Below are positions 26,391 through 33,945 of a stretch of 64,000 bases of DNA, one piece after another. Below the pieces are notes generated by a model, which did not search any database, was not told where the DNA came from, and saw only the letters and a program-made list of their open reading frames with translations. The stretch spans positions 186,001 through 250,000 of the forward strand of contig NZ_CANMXB010000001.1 of NCBI RefSeq assembly GCF_947501785.1. The letters run 5' to 3'. Position 1 is the first letter of the stretch, and the number at the start of each line of letters is the position of its first letter. The translations under genes and the position numbers were made by a program. Origin of the DNA: an uncultured Litoreibacter sp. (GTDB lineage Bacteria; Pseudomonadota; Alphaproteobacteria; Rhodobacterales; Rhodobacteraceae).

Positions 26391-27521
26391 ATGAGTAAAA
26401 ACTTTACCTTTAAGCTCCATGGCACCGATGGCAAGGCTCGATGCGGCCAGATCGACACCCCGCGTGGCGAAATTCGCACGCCCGCCTTCATGCCGGTGGG
26501 CACGGCGGCCACGGTGAAGGCGATGATGCCGGGCAGCGTGCGCGCCACAGGCGCCGACATCCTGCTTGGCAACACCTACCACCTGATGCTGCGCCCCACG
26601 GCGGAACGCATCGACCGGCTGGGGGGGCTGCACCGGTTCATGAACTGGGACCGGCCGATATTGACGGACTCGGGCGGGTTTCAGGTGATGAGCCTGGCCG
26701 AGCTGCGCAAGATGTCGGAGAAGGGGGTCACCTTCAAATCCCACATAGACGGCTCCAAGCATGAGCTGACGCCGGAGCGGTCGATGGAGATCCAGCGCCT
26801 TCTGGGCAGCGACATTGTGATGTGCTTTGACGAATGCCCCGCGCTGCCCGCGGACCGAAAACGGATCAGCGAGAGCATGCAGCTGTCGATGCGCTGGGCG
26901 GCGCGGTCGCGCGACGCCTTTGGCGACCGGCCGGGGCATGCGCTGTTTGGCATCCAGCAGGGCGGGCTGGAAGAGGACATGCGCGAAGAAAGCGCCAAGG
27001 CGCTGCGGGGCATTGGCTTTGAGGGCTACGCGGTTGGCGGGTTGGCCGTGGGCGAGGGGCAAGAGGCCATGTTTGGCGTGCTGGATTACGCGCCGGGCCA
27101 GCTGCCAGAAGACAAGCCGCGCTACCTGATGGGCGTGGGCAAGCCCGACGACATTGTGGGCGCGGTGGAGCGCGGCATCGATATGTTTGACTGCGTGCTG
27201 CCCTCAAGATCGGGGCGCACCGGGCAGGCCTTTACGCGCCGCGGCGTGGTCAACATCAAGAACGCGCGGCATATGGACGACCCGCGCCCGCTGGATGAGG
27301 CCTGCAGTTGCCCCTGCTGCACCCAATATTCCCGCGCCTATCTGCACCATGTGTTCAAGAGCCACGAGATCATCTCGTCCATGTTGGTGACCTGGCACAA
27401 CCTGCATTATTATCAAGAGCTTATGGCCGGGCTGCGCGCGGCCATTGCGGCGAGCGAGCTGGCCGCGTTCGTCAAACAGTTCCACGCAACCCGCGCGCTT
27501 GGCGACATTGAGCCGCTGTAG
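26391..27521 (+). CDS. tgt: Queuine tRNA-ribosyltransferase
   Basis: A 376-residue TIM-barrel enzyme that exchanges guanine-34 for the queuosine precursor preQ1 in tRNAs with GUN anticodons. [10 protein letters not shown] contains the catalytic-site Asp. [13 protein letters not shown] and [17 protein letters not shown] carry the second catalytic Asp and substrate loop. The zinc site is [22 protein letters not shown] near the C-terminus (three Cys and a His). Length matches the bacterial enzyme. No other queuosine gene is in the window. Confidence 0.97.
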   Translation: MSKNFTFKLHGTDGKARCGQIDTPRGEIRTPAFMPVGTAATVKAMMPGSVRATGADILLGNTYHLMLRPTAERIDRLGGLHRFMNWDRPILTDSGGFQVMSLAELRKMSEKGVTFKSHIDGSKHELTPERSMEIQRLLGSDIVMCFDECPALPADRKRISESMQLSMRWAARSRDAFGDRPGHALFGIQQGGLEEDMREESAKALRGIGFEGYAVGGLAVGEGQEAMFGVLDYAPGQLPEDKPRYLMGVGKPDDIVGAVERGIDMFDCVLPSRSGRTGQAFTRRGVVNIKNARHMDDPRPLDEACSCPCCTQYSRAYLHHVFKSHEIISSMLVTWHNLHYYQELMAGLRAAIAASELAAFVKQFHATRALGDIEPL

Positions 27522-27605
27522 CGTGCCCGAAAGGCAAGGGGCGGGGCAAATTGGTCAGGTCAAGAATGGCGGCATAGAGTTGGTGGGCTGCGGTTTCGCC
27601 TCCAG

Positions 27606-27678
27606 ACAATTTCTCGAGGAGAAATTGTGTGCAAATCCTCCTCGAGGATTTGAGTGCAGACTTTTGGGAAAGTCTGCA
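27606..27678. repeat. Array of three adjacent hairpins between tgt and an NAD(P)-binding gene
   Basis: Three perfect stems follow one another: ACAATTTCTC/GAGAAATTGT (27606-27628, loop 3), CAAATCCTC/GAGGATTTG (27632-27652, loop 3) and TGCAGACTTT/AAAGTCTGCA (27655-27678, loop 4). The arms are unrelated in sequence apart from a shared CTCGAG-like centre in the first two. They lie between convergent genes and could act as bidirectional 3'-end structures, though no T run follows. Confidence 0.65.
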
Positions 27679-27702
27679 CCTTAGGCGGCGGGTGTTGATG
27701 CG

Positions 27703-28344
27703 TCAGTATCCTACAGTAAAGGCAGCACGCGGAAACTTGACCGACTGAACCTCATCGACAATTGCCATTGCAAAGTCTTCCATCGAGATTGCCGAATGAC
27801 CGTCCTCATCAACAATCAAAGTGTCAGTGCCCGTTCTACAGGCGCCCTTGCGCTTGCCCGGAAGCAACATCGCGGACGGGCTGGCATAGGTCCAGTTTGC
27901 CGAGGCATCGGATGCGCAAAGTTCCCACTGTGCCATGGACGCACGCGCGGTCGGGACAATGCTCTCAGGCAGAAAGTCGGGGTCCGACAGGACCGTGTGC
28001 GGGTTGCCACCGGGGAGATGCAAGCGCGCGGCCCCGCCGACGACAATCACCCGAAGATCGATCAGCGATGCGGCATCAAGGATGGACCGCGTCAGAGCAA
28101 CAATGTCTCCCTCCCGCCCGGCGGGCGCCCGCACGGCGCTGATGGCCAGGTCCTGTCCGGCCATGGCGGCGGCCAGGGCTGCAGTGTCCGAGACATCCGC
28201 AACGACCGGCGTCACGTCCTTGGGCAGCTTACCGAGCCCCGCTTCGTTTCGGACAGCTGCGGTGACGTCATGTCCACGCGAGGAAGCCTCGGCTACAACG
28301 CGGGAGCCTACGTTGCCAGTGGCGCCAAATACGATGAGTTTCAT
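27703..28344 (-). CDS. NmrA/atypical-SDR NAD(P)-binding protein
   Basis: A 213-residue single-domain Rossmann protein. It opens with MKLIVFGATGNVGSRVVAEASSRGHDVTAAVRN, the GxxGxxG dinucleotide loop of NmrA/YwnB-like atypical SDRs, and lacks the classical Tyr-x3-Lys. A GGAGAA precedes the ATG at 28344, so the longer upstream frame is rejected. It follows the EamA transporter gene by 13 bp on the same strand. Together they form an operon facing a MarR gene, suggesting a response to a reactive or toxic small molecule. Function beyond nucleotide binding is unknown. Confidence 0.82.
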   Translation of the reverse strand: MKLIVFGATGNVGSRVVAEASSRGHDVTAAVRNEAGLGKLPKDVTPVVADVSDTAALAAAMAGQDLAISAVRAPAGREGDIVALTRSILDAASLIDLRVIVVGGAARLHLPGGNPHTVLSDPDFLPESIVPTARASMAQWELCASDASANWTYASPSAMLLPGKRKGACRTGTDTLIVDEDGHSAISMEDFAMAIVDEVQSVKFPRAAFTVGY

Positions 28345-28357
28345 GTGAGTTCTCCGA

Positions 28358-29248
28358 TTAGGTTGGGGTATGAACGTGAGGTTTCTGAAGGACGGGGCGA
28401 CTGACGCGCCCGGCGCGCTGCCCCAGCCAAATTGCTGTGAGCACCAACCCGGCTCCTGCACTTTGGGTGGGCGTCAAGGCCTGGCCCAGAACGACCCAGC
28501 CGATCACTACCGCTGAAAGTGGGCTAAGAAATCCAAGAGCGGAGACGGCACCGGGCTCGATCCGGGAAACGCCCCGAAACCACAAAATGTAAGTCAATGC
28601 TGCCCCAATGAGAGTGAGATAGGCGATGCCGGCGAAGTTTTTCGTATCCAAGGCGGGAAGCGTTGGTTCAAAAAACAGGGCAAGCGGAACCAGCAGCAGA
28701 CCGCCTGCCGTGAGTTGCCATGCGGCAATGGTCAGCAGCGGAACCGGAGCTTGCCACTTCCGGGTCAGAACCGTGCCCATGCCCATGGAAATCGCCCCGC
28801 CGATCCCGGCGATTATCCCGACCGGGTCCAGCGATACCGCTGAGCCAAGCACAAGGAGCCCGACCCCGAACATCCCGATCAGCGCGGCGACCACCGCTGA
28901 CGCTTTTACGGTACGACCGAGGAGCAGCGCCGCCAGATACACGACGATCAGGGGCTGAATCGCCCCGACTGTCGCCGCTACACCGCCCGGCAGCCGGTAC
29001 GCGGCCACAAACAAAAGCGCCCAGAACAGAGTGAAATTGAGAGCGCCCAGAACGAAGGCCCGCATCCACCAGACGCCGTGTGGCAACTGTCGCGCCAGTA
29101 TGAGTAGCAATAGCCCCGCAGGCAGAGCGCGCAGCGCCGCCATGGTTATTGGGTAGCCATCGGGAAGGTATTCTGTCGTCACGTAATAGGTGCTGCCCCA
29201 GACCACCGGCGCAATTGCGGTGAGGGCGATGTCGAAGTGATGTTTCAT
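28358..29248 (-). CDS. EamA family exporter under MarR control
   Basis: A 296-residue ten-helix DMT carrier with two EamA repeats: APVVWGSTYYVTTEYLPDGYPITMAALRALPAG at the start, PLIVVYLAALLLGRTVKASAVVAALIGMFGVGLLV mid-way, and a second half ending in PLSAVVIGWVVLGQALTPTQSAGAGLVLTAIWLGQ. GGAG lies 8 nt before the ATG. The divergent MarR gene and the double palindrome between them indicate repression relieved by a ligand, presumably one exported by this protein. It resembles the YdcZ/RhaT-like efflux group rather than the other EamA gene in the window. Confidence 0.87.
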   Translation of the reverse strand: MKHHFDIALTAIAPVVWGSTYYVTTEYLPDGYPITMAALRALPAGLLLLILARQLPHGVWWMRAFVLGALNFTLFWALLFVAAYRLPGGVAATVGAIQPLIVVYLAALLLGRTVKASAVVAALIGMFGVGLLVLGSAVSLDPVGIIAGIGGAISMGMGTVLTRKWQAPVPLLTIAAWQLTAGGLLLVPLALFFEPTLPALDTKNFAGIAYLTLIGAALTYILWFRGVSRIEPGAVSALGFLSPLSAVVIGWVVLGQALTPTQSAGAGLVLTAIWLGQRAGRVSRPVLQKPHVHTPT

Positions 29249-29262
29249 GATAAATCTCCACT

Positions 29263-29304
29263 TATCTTGACGTCAAGATAGTGGATAATCTCTTGACGTC
29301 AAGA
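29263..29304. promoter_or_regulatory. Double-palindrome operator with divergent promoters (EamA / MarR)
   Basis: Two perfect palindromes share a 14-bp core, TCTTGACGTCAAGA, at 29265-29278 (extended to 18 bp, 29263-29280) and 29291-29304, centre-to-centre 26 bp. Each contains TTGACG on both strands. Leftward, TTGACG (29302-29297) and TATCTT (29280-29275) are 16 bp apart. Rightward, TTGACG (29293-29298) and CAATAT (29315-29320) are 16 bp apart. MarR binding would cover both promoters, giving autoregulation. Confidence 0.8.
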
Positions 29305-29326
29305 TAAGTTCTCGCAATATGGCCCC

Positions 29327-29818
29327 ATGGACCACGTAGATCGCATCATAAATCAATGGAACAAGACCCGCCCGGACCTCGATGTGGGGCCAATGGAAAT
29401 TTTCGGGCGCCTCGCGCGTCTGACGGCCAAGCTCCGAAGCGAAATGGAAAAGACCTGGAAGGTCTACGGGCTGAACCCTGCCAGTTTTGATGTCCTTGCG
29501 ACGCTGCGCAGATCCGGAAAGCCCGACGGCTTATCGCCCGGAGAACTGCTTAACCTGACGATGGTGACATCAGGGACAATGACCAACCGAATTGACCAGC
29601 TCGTCAAGGCCGACCTGGTGGAGCGGGTGCCAAATCCGGAGGACAAGCGCGGCTTCCTCATTCGCCTGACCGAAAAGGGATTTGCGACGATTGAGGATGC
29701 GGTCAACGACCATGTTGAGACGCAGCACCGGCTTTTGAAGGGGCTATCCGCCACACAGCGCGACAGCCTGAATGGATTGCTAAGGACGTTCGGCGAAACG
29801 ATTGACACAGACCCGTAA
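29327..29818 (+). CDS. MarR-family transcriptional regulator
   Basis: A 163-residue winged-helix repressor. The DNA-binding part includes LNPASFDVLATLRRSG, LSPGELLNLTMVTSGTMTNRIDQLVKADLVERVPNPEDKRGFLIRLTEKG, the recognition helix and wing of the family. It is encoded opposite the EamA/NmrA operon and surely binds the paired palindromes between them. The likely -10 (CAATAT, 29315-29320) ends six bases before the ATG and no ribosome binding site is visible, so the mRNA may be leaderless. The ligand is unknown. Confidence 0.92.
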   Translation: MDHVDRIINQWNKTRPDLDVGPMEIFGRLARLTAKLRSEMEKTWKVYGLNPASFDVLATLRRSGKPDGLSPGELLNLTMVTSGTMTNRIDQLVKADLVERVPNPEDKRGFLIRLTEKGFATIEDAVNDHVETQHRLLKGLSATQRDSLNGLLRTFGETIDTDP

Positions 29819-30114
29819 CAACGCCCGATCAAGTGGATGCCCCGGAAGGCTCCTTCTGGTGCTTTCAGCGCGAAGATCCGGCGAGCCACCTGAACGCATC
29901 ACCTGATACAACTGACCAAGGCGGCGGCCTTCACCGGGGCCGTGACCAACCCCTTTCTTCCCGAAATTTGACGCTGTTTTCCGCCAAGCCCGCCCCGAGT
30001 TGGGCGAGTCTCTGCTAAATTGCAAGCGCCCTTCCGCCGGTCATTGTTCTGTCAAATTGCTGAAGTTAGCGCCTGAAAGCAGGCGTATTCAGATCACAAG
30101 ACAGGAGACATCGC

Positions 30115-31308
30115 ATGACCACGGCAAGTACATTTGAGCGGCAAATGCTGGACCTTATCAATCAGGAACGCACGTCGCGCGGCCTTGACCCTGTGCAGCT
30201 GGAGCTGCGTTTGAACAGTTCCGCCGAGGAACACAGCGAATGGATGCTGCAACGGGATGTGTTCTCGCATACTGGCGTGGGTGGCTCTAGCGCCGGCGAC
30301 CGGATGGCGAGTGCCGGTTTCACCTTTTCGGGCAATTGGTCATGGGCCGAAAACATCGCGTGGCAGAGCGAACGTGGTGCCCCAGGCCTCGCCGACGATG
30401 TGGTCGACCTACATAACAGCCTGATGAACAGCCCAGGTCACCGCGCCAACATCCTCAACCCGAACATGACCGTGGTGGGCATCGGTATTGAACGGGGTAA
30501 TTTTAACGGGACGGACGCCGTTATGGTGACGCAGAACTTCGCGCGCACCAGCGCGCCGTTGCAGCTGGACACCGGCGGCACCGGACCAACCGCAGGGGCC
30601 GATACGTTGACACTGAGCGCTGCGGGCACGTTAAACGGACTGGCCGGAAACGATGTCCTGACGGGGTCGGCCGGAAACGACGCGCTGTTCGGCGACGCGG
30701 GCTTTGATGTGTTGCGGGGTGGGGCTGGCAATGACCGGCTTGTTGGCGGCGCGCATGCCGACACCCTTTACGGTGACGGCGGCAACGACACCTTGAATGG
30801 CGGCAACGGGTTTGACCGGCTGTTTGGCGGCGCCGGCGATGACCAGCTGATTGACCTGTCGGGCCCGGGCGGTCAGTTCGGCGGCGCTGGCAATGACACG
30901 ATGCGGGGCGGCGATGATGGCACGGTGTTCTTTGGCGGGCCGGGCAATGACGTCATCATTGGCGGCGGCGGCAATGACCGGATCAGCGGCAATGCCGGCT
31001 TTGACCGGATTGACGGCGGCACCGGCAACGACCTGATGTTGGGCAATTATAACGCGGACACGTTTGTCTTTGCCGATGGGCACGGTGTTGACCGGGTGGG
31101 CGATTTCGACGCGCTCAACCCGTTTGAAAAGCTTGACCTGTCTGCCGTCAACGGGCTGTCCCTGGCGGGTTTGAACTTGGGGTCGGCGACCCAGGGCGCC
31201 GCGAGGCAGGTGGGTGGCGACGTGGTGATCGAAACCGGGGGCGGGAACTCCATCACGCTGGATGGGGTCAACCTCAGCGATCTGGACAGCACGGACTTTA
31301 TCTTCTGA
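30115..31308 (+). CDS. CAP/SCP-domain protein with C-terminal RTX calcium-binding repeats
   Basis: A 397-residue secreted protein. Residues 5-145 form a CAP domain (MLDLINQERTSRGLDPVQLE; SSAEEHSEWMLQRDVFSHTG; MNSPGHRANILNPNMTVVGIGI). From about 170 to 325 there are repeated nonapeptides of the GGxGxDxLx type (GLAGNDVLTGSAGNDALFG; GGNDTLNGGNGFDRLFGG), followed by a C-terminal region ending in DFIF, resembling type I secretion signals. There is no N-terminal signal peptide, consistent with type I export. No ABC exporter genes are nearby. GGAGACATCGC precedes the ATG. The role is unknown; an extracellular enzyme or adhesin is possible. Confidence 0.88.
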   Translation: MTTASTFERQMLDLINQERTSRGLDPVQLELRLNSSAEEHSEWMLQRDVFSHTGVGGSSAGDRMASAGFTFSGNWSWAENIAWQSERGAPGLADDVVDLHNSLMNSPGHRANILNPNMTVVGIGIERGNFNGTDAVMVTQNFARTSAPLQLDTGGTGPTAGADTLTLSAAGTLNGLAGNDVLTGSAGNDALFGDAGFDVLRGGAGNDRLVGGAHADTLYGDGGNDTLNGGNGFDRLFGGAGDDQLIDLSGPGGQFGGAGNDTMRGGDDGTVFFGGPGNDVIIGGGGNDRISGNAGFDRIDGGTGNDLMLGNYNADTFVFADGHGVDRVGDFDALNPFEKLDLSAVNGLSLAGLNLGSATQGAARQVGGDVVIETGGGNSITLDGVNLSDLDSTDFIF

Positions 31309-31370
31309 GGCCTGGCCTGTGCGTCCGGTGAGGGCCAATCGCGCGGCAGGGCGGTCCTTTTCGCGATTTC

Positions 31371-31871
31371 TCAGGTCCAGCGCATTTTCTTGCGGGGGAG
31401 CTGGGTCATCCAGATGCGGGTTTGTTCGAGCTCTTCATCCGTCGCGAAGGCCGATTTGGGGATGATGGACAACCCGCGCCTCCCCATGAACAGGAAGTAG
31501 AAGACTGGGGTTTCTGCGTATTGGCCGAAGCTGGTCCAGGGCAGGGTGCTGTGCCCCTCGGCGGAGCGGGTCTCGACCGTGTCTGCGGTGAAGGTTGCGG
31601 TGATGGGGGCCGTGTATTTCGCCATTTTCCGGTAGGCCCGCCGCCAAAGCACGTTGCGCAGCGCCGTCAGCGCCAGAAAGATCACCGCGGTGGCGATGAA
31701 GAGCCAGCCGGTTCCGAACCCGTTGAGCAACAGCACCGGCCCCACGGCCGCCGCCGCAATCGCCAGCAGCCAGTTTCCCCGGTCGCCAATGCCGCGATAC
31801 GACCAAAGCGCGCGGGCGGCGCGCATGAACGCGTCCTCGGACAGGGAATAGGTGATGGTGATCGCGCTCAT
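31371..31871 (-). CDS. YcxB-like membrane protein
   Basis: A 166-residue protein with two hydrophobic segments (about 33-68: NWLLAIAAAAVGPVLLLNG and GWLFIATAVIFLALTALR) and a C-terminal soluble part ending WMTQLPRKKMRW. The stretch ITATFTADTVETRSAEGHSTLPWTSFGQYAETPVFYFLFMGRRGLSIIPKSAF matches the YcxB-like fold, in which a small PH-like domain follows two helices. It is 18 bp downstream of two paralogous membrane proteins on the same strand and probably cotranscribed. Function unknown. Confidence 0.65.
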   Translation of the reverse strand: MSAITITYSLSEDAFMRAARALWSYRGIGDRGNWLLAIAAAAVGPVLLLNGFGTGWLFIATAVIFLALTALRNVLWRRAYRKMAKYTAPITATFTADTVETRSAEGHSTLPWTSFGQYAETPVFYFLFMGRRGLSIIPKSAFATDEELEQTRIWMTQLPRKKMRWT

Positions 31872-31889
31872 GCGCGCGACCCTAACCGG

Positions 31890-32777
31890 CTAGGCCAGTT
31901 TTGCAACTTTGCGCCAGAAGCGGCCGGAGAACGACCAGTCGCGGCGGCCCTCCAGCTTGGCGCGCAGTGCGTCGGCGCCGTCGGCAACAGAATCGTCAAA
32001 CCAGTTCCACAGCGCGTGGCGCAACCGCAGATGCGGGCGCTCTTCGACAATTTCCACCCGCGTTTTGCCATTGGGCAGCGCGGTTGCGGTGACGTCAAAC
32101 ACCCCTTCGGCGAAATCGGCGTTCTTGGCGGAGACATCGCCCATGAAGTAGTAGCGGCAACGTTTGCCGGGCTGGTGTTCGAGAATGGTGATCCGCTGAT
32201 GCTCGTAGAGGCTTTCACCGATATTGTAGCGCACGTTGAAGCTGTCTTCCTCCAGCGGGTCGGGGCCCAGATATTCCATGGCACCCGTATAATAGGCCTC
32301 CTCCGCATCCGGCGTGGGCGTGGCGGCGTTGATGACATCCTGCGGCGCGGCGGTGGTCGTGAAACGGCTGCGCCCGGTGTAGGAGAACCAAGACGGCAAG
32401 CGGTCTGACAGCGACCCGTACAGGAAGAAATAGACGCTGAGCCAAATGATCAGCCACAAAATGGCTCCTATGTCCCAGGCCTGTAATGTTTGGGCCAGCC
32501 CCGGAAAGGCGGCGAGGATTGCGGCTTCGATCAGCAAAGCCACGACCAGGCATTCGATGACATTGCGGATGGAAGGGATAACCATGATCAGCAAGATGAT
32601 TGGCGCGGCGATCAGCGGGGCCATGATGGCAAGGCCCAGCCCCAAGGCCCAGGCGGGGATGCCTTCGAAGCCGCCAATCTCGGAATTTGCAAAAATCATC
32701 CCGAGAAACAGCAGGCCGAACACGCCTGTCAACACGCGGCGGCGTTGCCGCCAGATGGCTTTGAAGAACCCGCGCAT
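31890..32777 (-). CDS. Membrane protein with C-terminal START/SRPBCC-like domain (paralogue 2)
   Basis: A 295-residue protein of unknown function. The first 130 residues hold four hydrophobic segments (near 13-32, 42-68, 73-92 and 100-122). The soluble C-terminal part (about 150-295) reads YYTGAMEYLGPDPLEEDSFNVRY, ITILEHQPGKRCRYYFMG and WFDDSVADGADALRAKL. The same pattern, with CTGMVESYGQDPHDEDTLHIKF, VTFLEKDAPNFCRFYFEG and WFDDALGFQHDRLLELL, occurs in the upstream gene, so the two are tandem duplicates. Its ATG overlaps the upstream stop (TAATG). The START-like assignment is inferred from pattern only. Confidence 0.6.
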   Translation of the reverse strand: MRGFFKAIWRQRRRVLTGVFGLLFLGMIFANSEIGGFEGIPAWALGLGLAIMAPLIAAPIILLIMVIPSIRNVIECLVVALLIEAAILAAFPGLAQTLQAWDIGAILWLIIWLSVYFFLYGSLSDRLPSWFSYTGRSRFTTTAAPQDVINAATPTPDAEEAYYTGAMEYLGPDPLEEDSFNVRYNIGESLYEHQRITILEHQPGKRCRYYFMGDVSAKNADFAEGVFDVTATALPNGKTRVEIVEERPHLRLRHALWNWFDDSVADGADALRAKLEGRRDWSFSGRFWRKVAKLA

Positions 32778-33631
32778 TATGCCTCCGACGCCTTCAGCGG
32801 TTTGGTCACGCCCGCGCCGTCGCCGTACCGCTCGTCCAGCAGCTCCAGCAGGCGGTCATGTTGAAACCCCAGCGCGTCGTCAAACCAACGCTCGATCAGG
32901 GCGCCAAGCGACAGGCCGGAGCGTTCCTCGTTGGCGATGATGGTGCAGTTTTCGCGGTCCAAAACGTCGATGGAGAGCGAAAAGATGCCATCAACCAGCG
33001 TGCCGTCCGCCTCGTTGCCTTCGAAGTAGAAGCGGCAGAAATTGGGGGCGTCCTTCTCGAGGAAGGTGACGTCATAGGCCGCGCGGCCCGTGCGGCGGCC
33101 CTTGAATTTGATGTGCAGCGTGTCCTCGTCATGAGGGTCCTGCCCGTAGCTTTCGACCATGCCGGTGCAGTGATCTTCCGCCGCTGTGGCCCCGGGGACC
33201 ACATGTTTCCAAACCAGTTTGGCCGGATAAGCAATGTTGCAGGAGTGACGGGCGCGCCACGTCGTGCGGGCCCCGATTTTGCGCGAGATGCTGGAATGCA
33301 GGAAGAACCAGGTGCTGGTCAGCACGCCGAAAAAGACCGCGATGCCGATCACTGCGTTAAACAGCCCCGTCAGCGGCAGGTAGAGCAACAGCAATGTGCT
33401 GATCACGCCCGACGCGCCCGCGATCTCCAAAATGCCGCGCTGCCCCGGCTTGACCGAGTAGAGCCCCAATGCCACGAAAGCGAAACCCACTAGCGACAAT
33501 GCGAAAAACACCAGATGCCCCGCCGACGAAATGCCGGCGCCGGAATGCGCGACCAATGACAGGCATAGCGCCGCCATGCCGGTCGAGAATATGCCAATGC
33601 GCCGATAGTGGCGGAGGATGACGGTAAACAT
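32777..33631 (-). CDS. Membrane protein with C-terminal START/SRPBCC-like domain (paralogue 1)
   Basis: A 284-residue protein of unknown function, upstream paralogue of the gene at 31890. There are four hydrophobic segments in the first 125 residues, then a soluble domain from about 140 with SCNIAYPAKLVWKHVVPG, GMVESYGQDPHDEDTL, FLEKDAPNFCRFYFEGNEADGTLVDGIF and IANEERSGLSLGALIERWFDDALG. A start at 33631 (MFTVILRHYRRIG) has AGG 8 nt upstream; the alternative at 33646 has none. It is the first gene of a three-gene minus-strand operon that ends with the YcxB-like gene. No catalytic motif was recognised. Confidence 0.6.
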   Translation of the reverse strand: MFTVILRHYRRIGIFSTGMAALCLSLVAHSGAGISSAGHLVFFALSLVGFAFVALGLYSVKPGQRGILEIAGASGVISTLLLLYLPLTGLFNAVIGIAVFFGVLTSTWFFLHSSISRKIGARTTWRARHSCNIAYPAKLVWKHVVPGATAAEDHCTGMVESYGQDPHDEDTLHIKFKGRRTGRAAYDVTFLEKDAPNFCRFYFEGNEADGTLVDGIFSLSIDVLDRENCTIIANEERSGLSLGALIERWFDDALGFQHDRLLELLDERYGDGAGVTKPLKASEA

Positions 33632-33808
33632 AAGAAAAGCCTGCATTACTGGTTATTGTCCCCTTACGTACGCGTCATTTCGGGCATCATCGGGGCGCTG
33701 AATTGGGCGAAACATGACATTTATCCACAAATTGTGGCGATCTGCGGCGTCAGATGGCCTTGTGGTCGCCGCGGACGCGGGTCACAGTGACGTCAACACC
33801 CTGACCGG

Positions 33809-33836
33809 TTGAAAGAGTCGGGATCAGGCCCCATTT
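33809..33836 (+). promoter_or_regulatory. Sigma-32 (RpoH) heat-shock promoter of lon
   Basis: TTGAAA (33809-33814), 14 bp, then CCCCATTT (33829-33836) matches the heat-shock sigma consensus (CTTGAAA-N11-14-CCCCATNT) almost perfectly. It lies 110 bp upstream of the lon ATG, leaving a leader of about 100 nt. The rest of the 314-bp interval from 33632 shows no gene. Confidence 0.85.
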
Positions 33837-33945
33837 TCTTTCAAACCAGTTGAAACTGGACACATCGGGGATCGCCCAAGGGTTGCCGCATCGCGGGACC
33901 GGAGGCCCATCAGGGCCGCGGCGATCTTGCCAAAAAGGACAAACT

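Noticed and set aside
30600-31060. Direct DNA repeats in a GC-rich stretch
   Set aside because: They encode RTX calcium-binding nonapeptides within one secreted protein and are not independent DNA elements.
31422-32408. 328-codon plus-strand open frame
   Set aside because: It is antisense to the YcxB-like gene and paralogue 2, which have membrane segments and operon overlaps.
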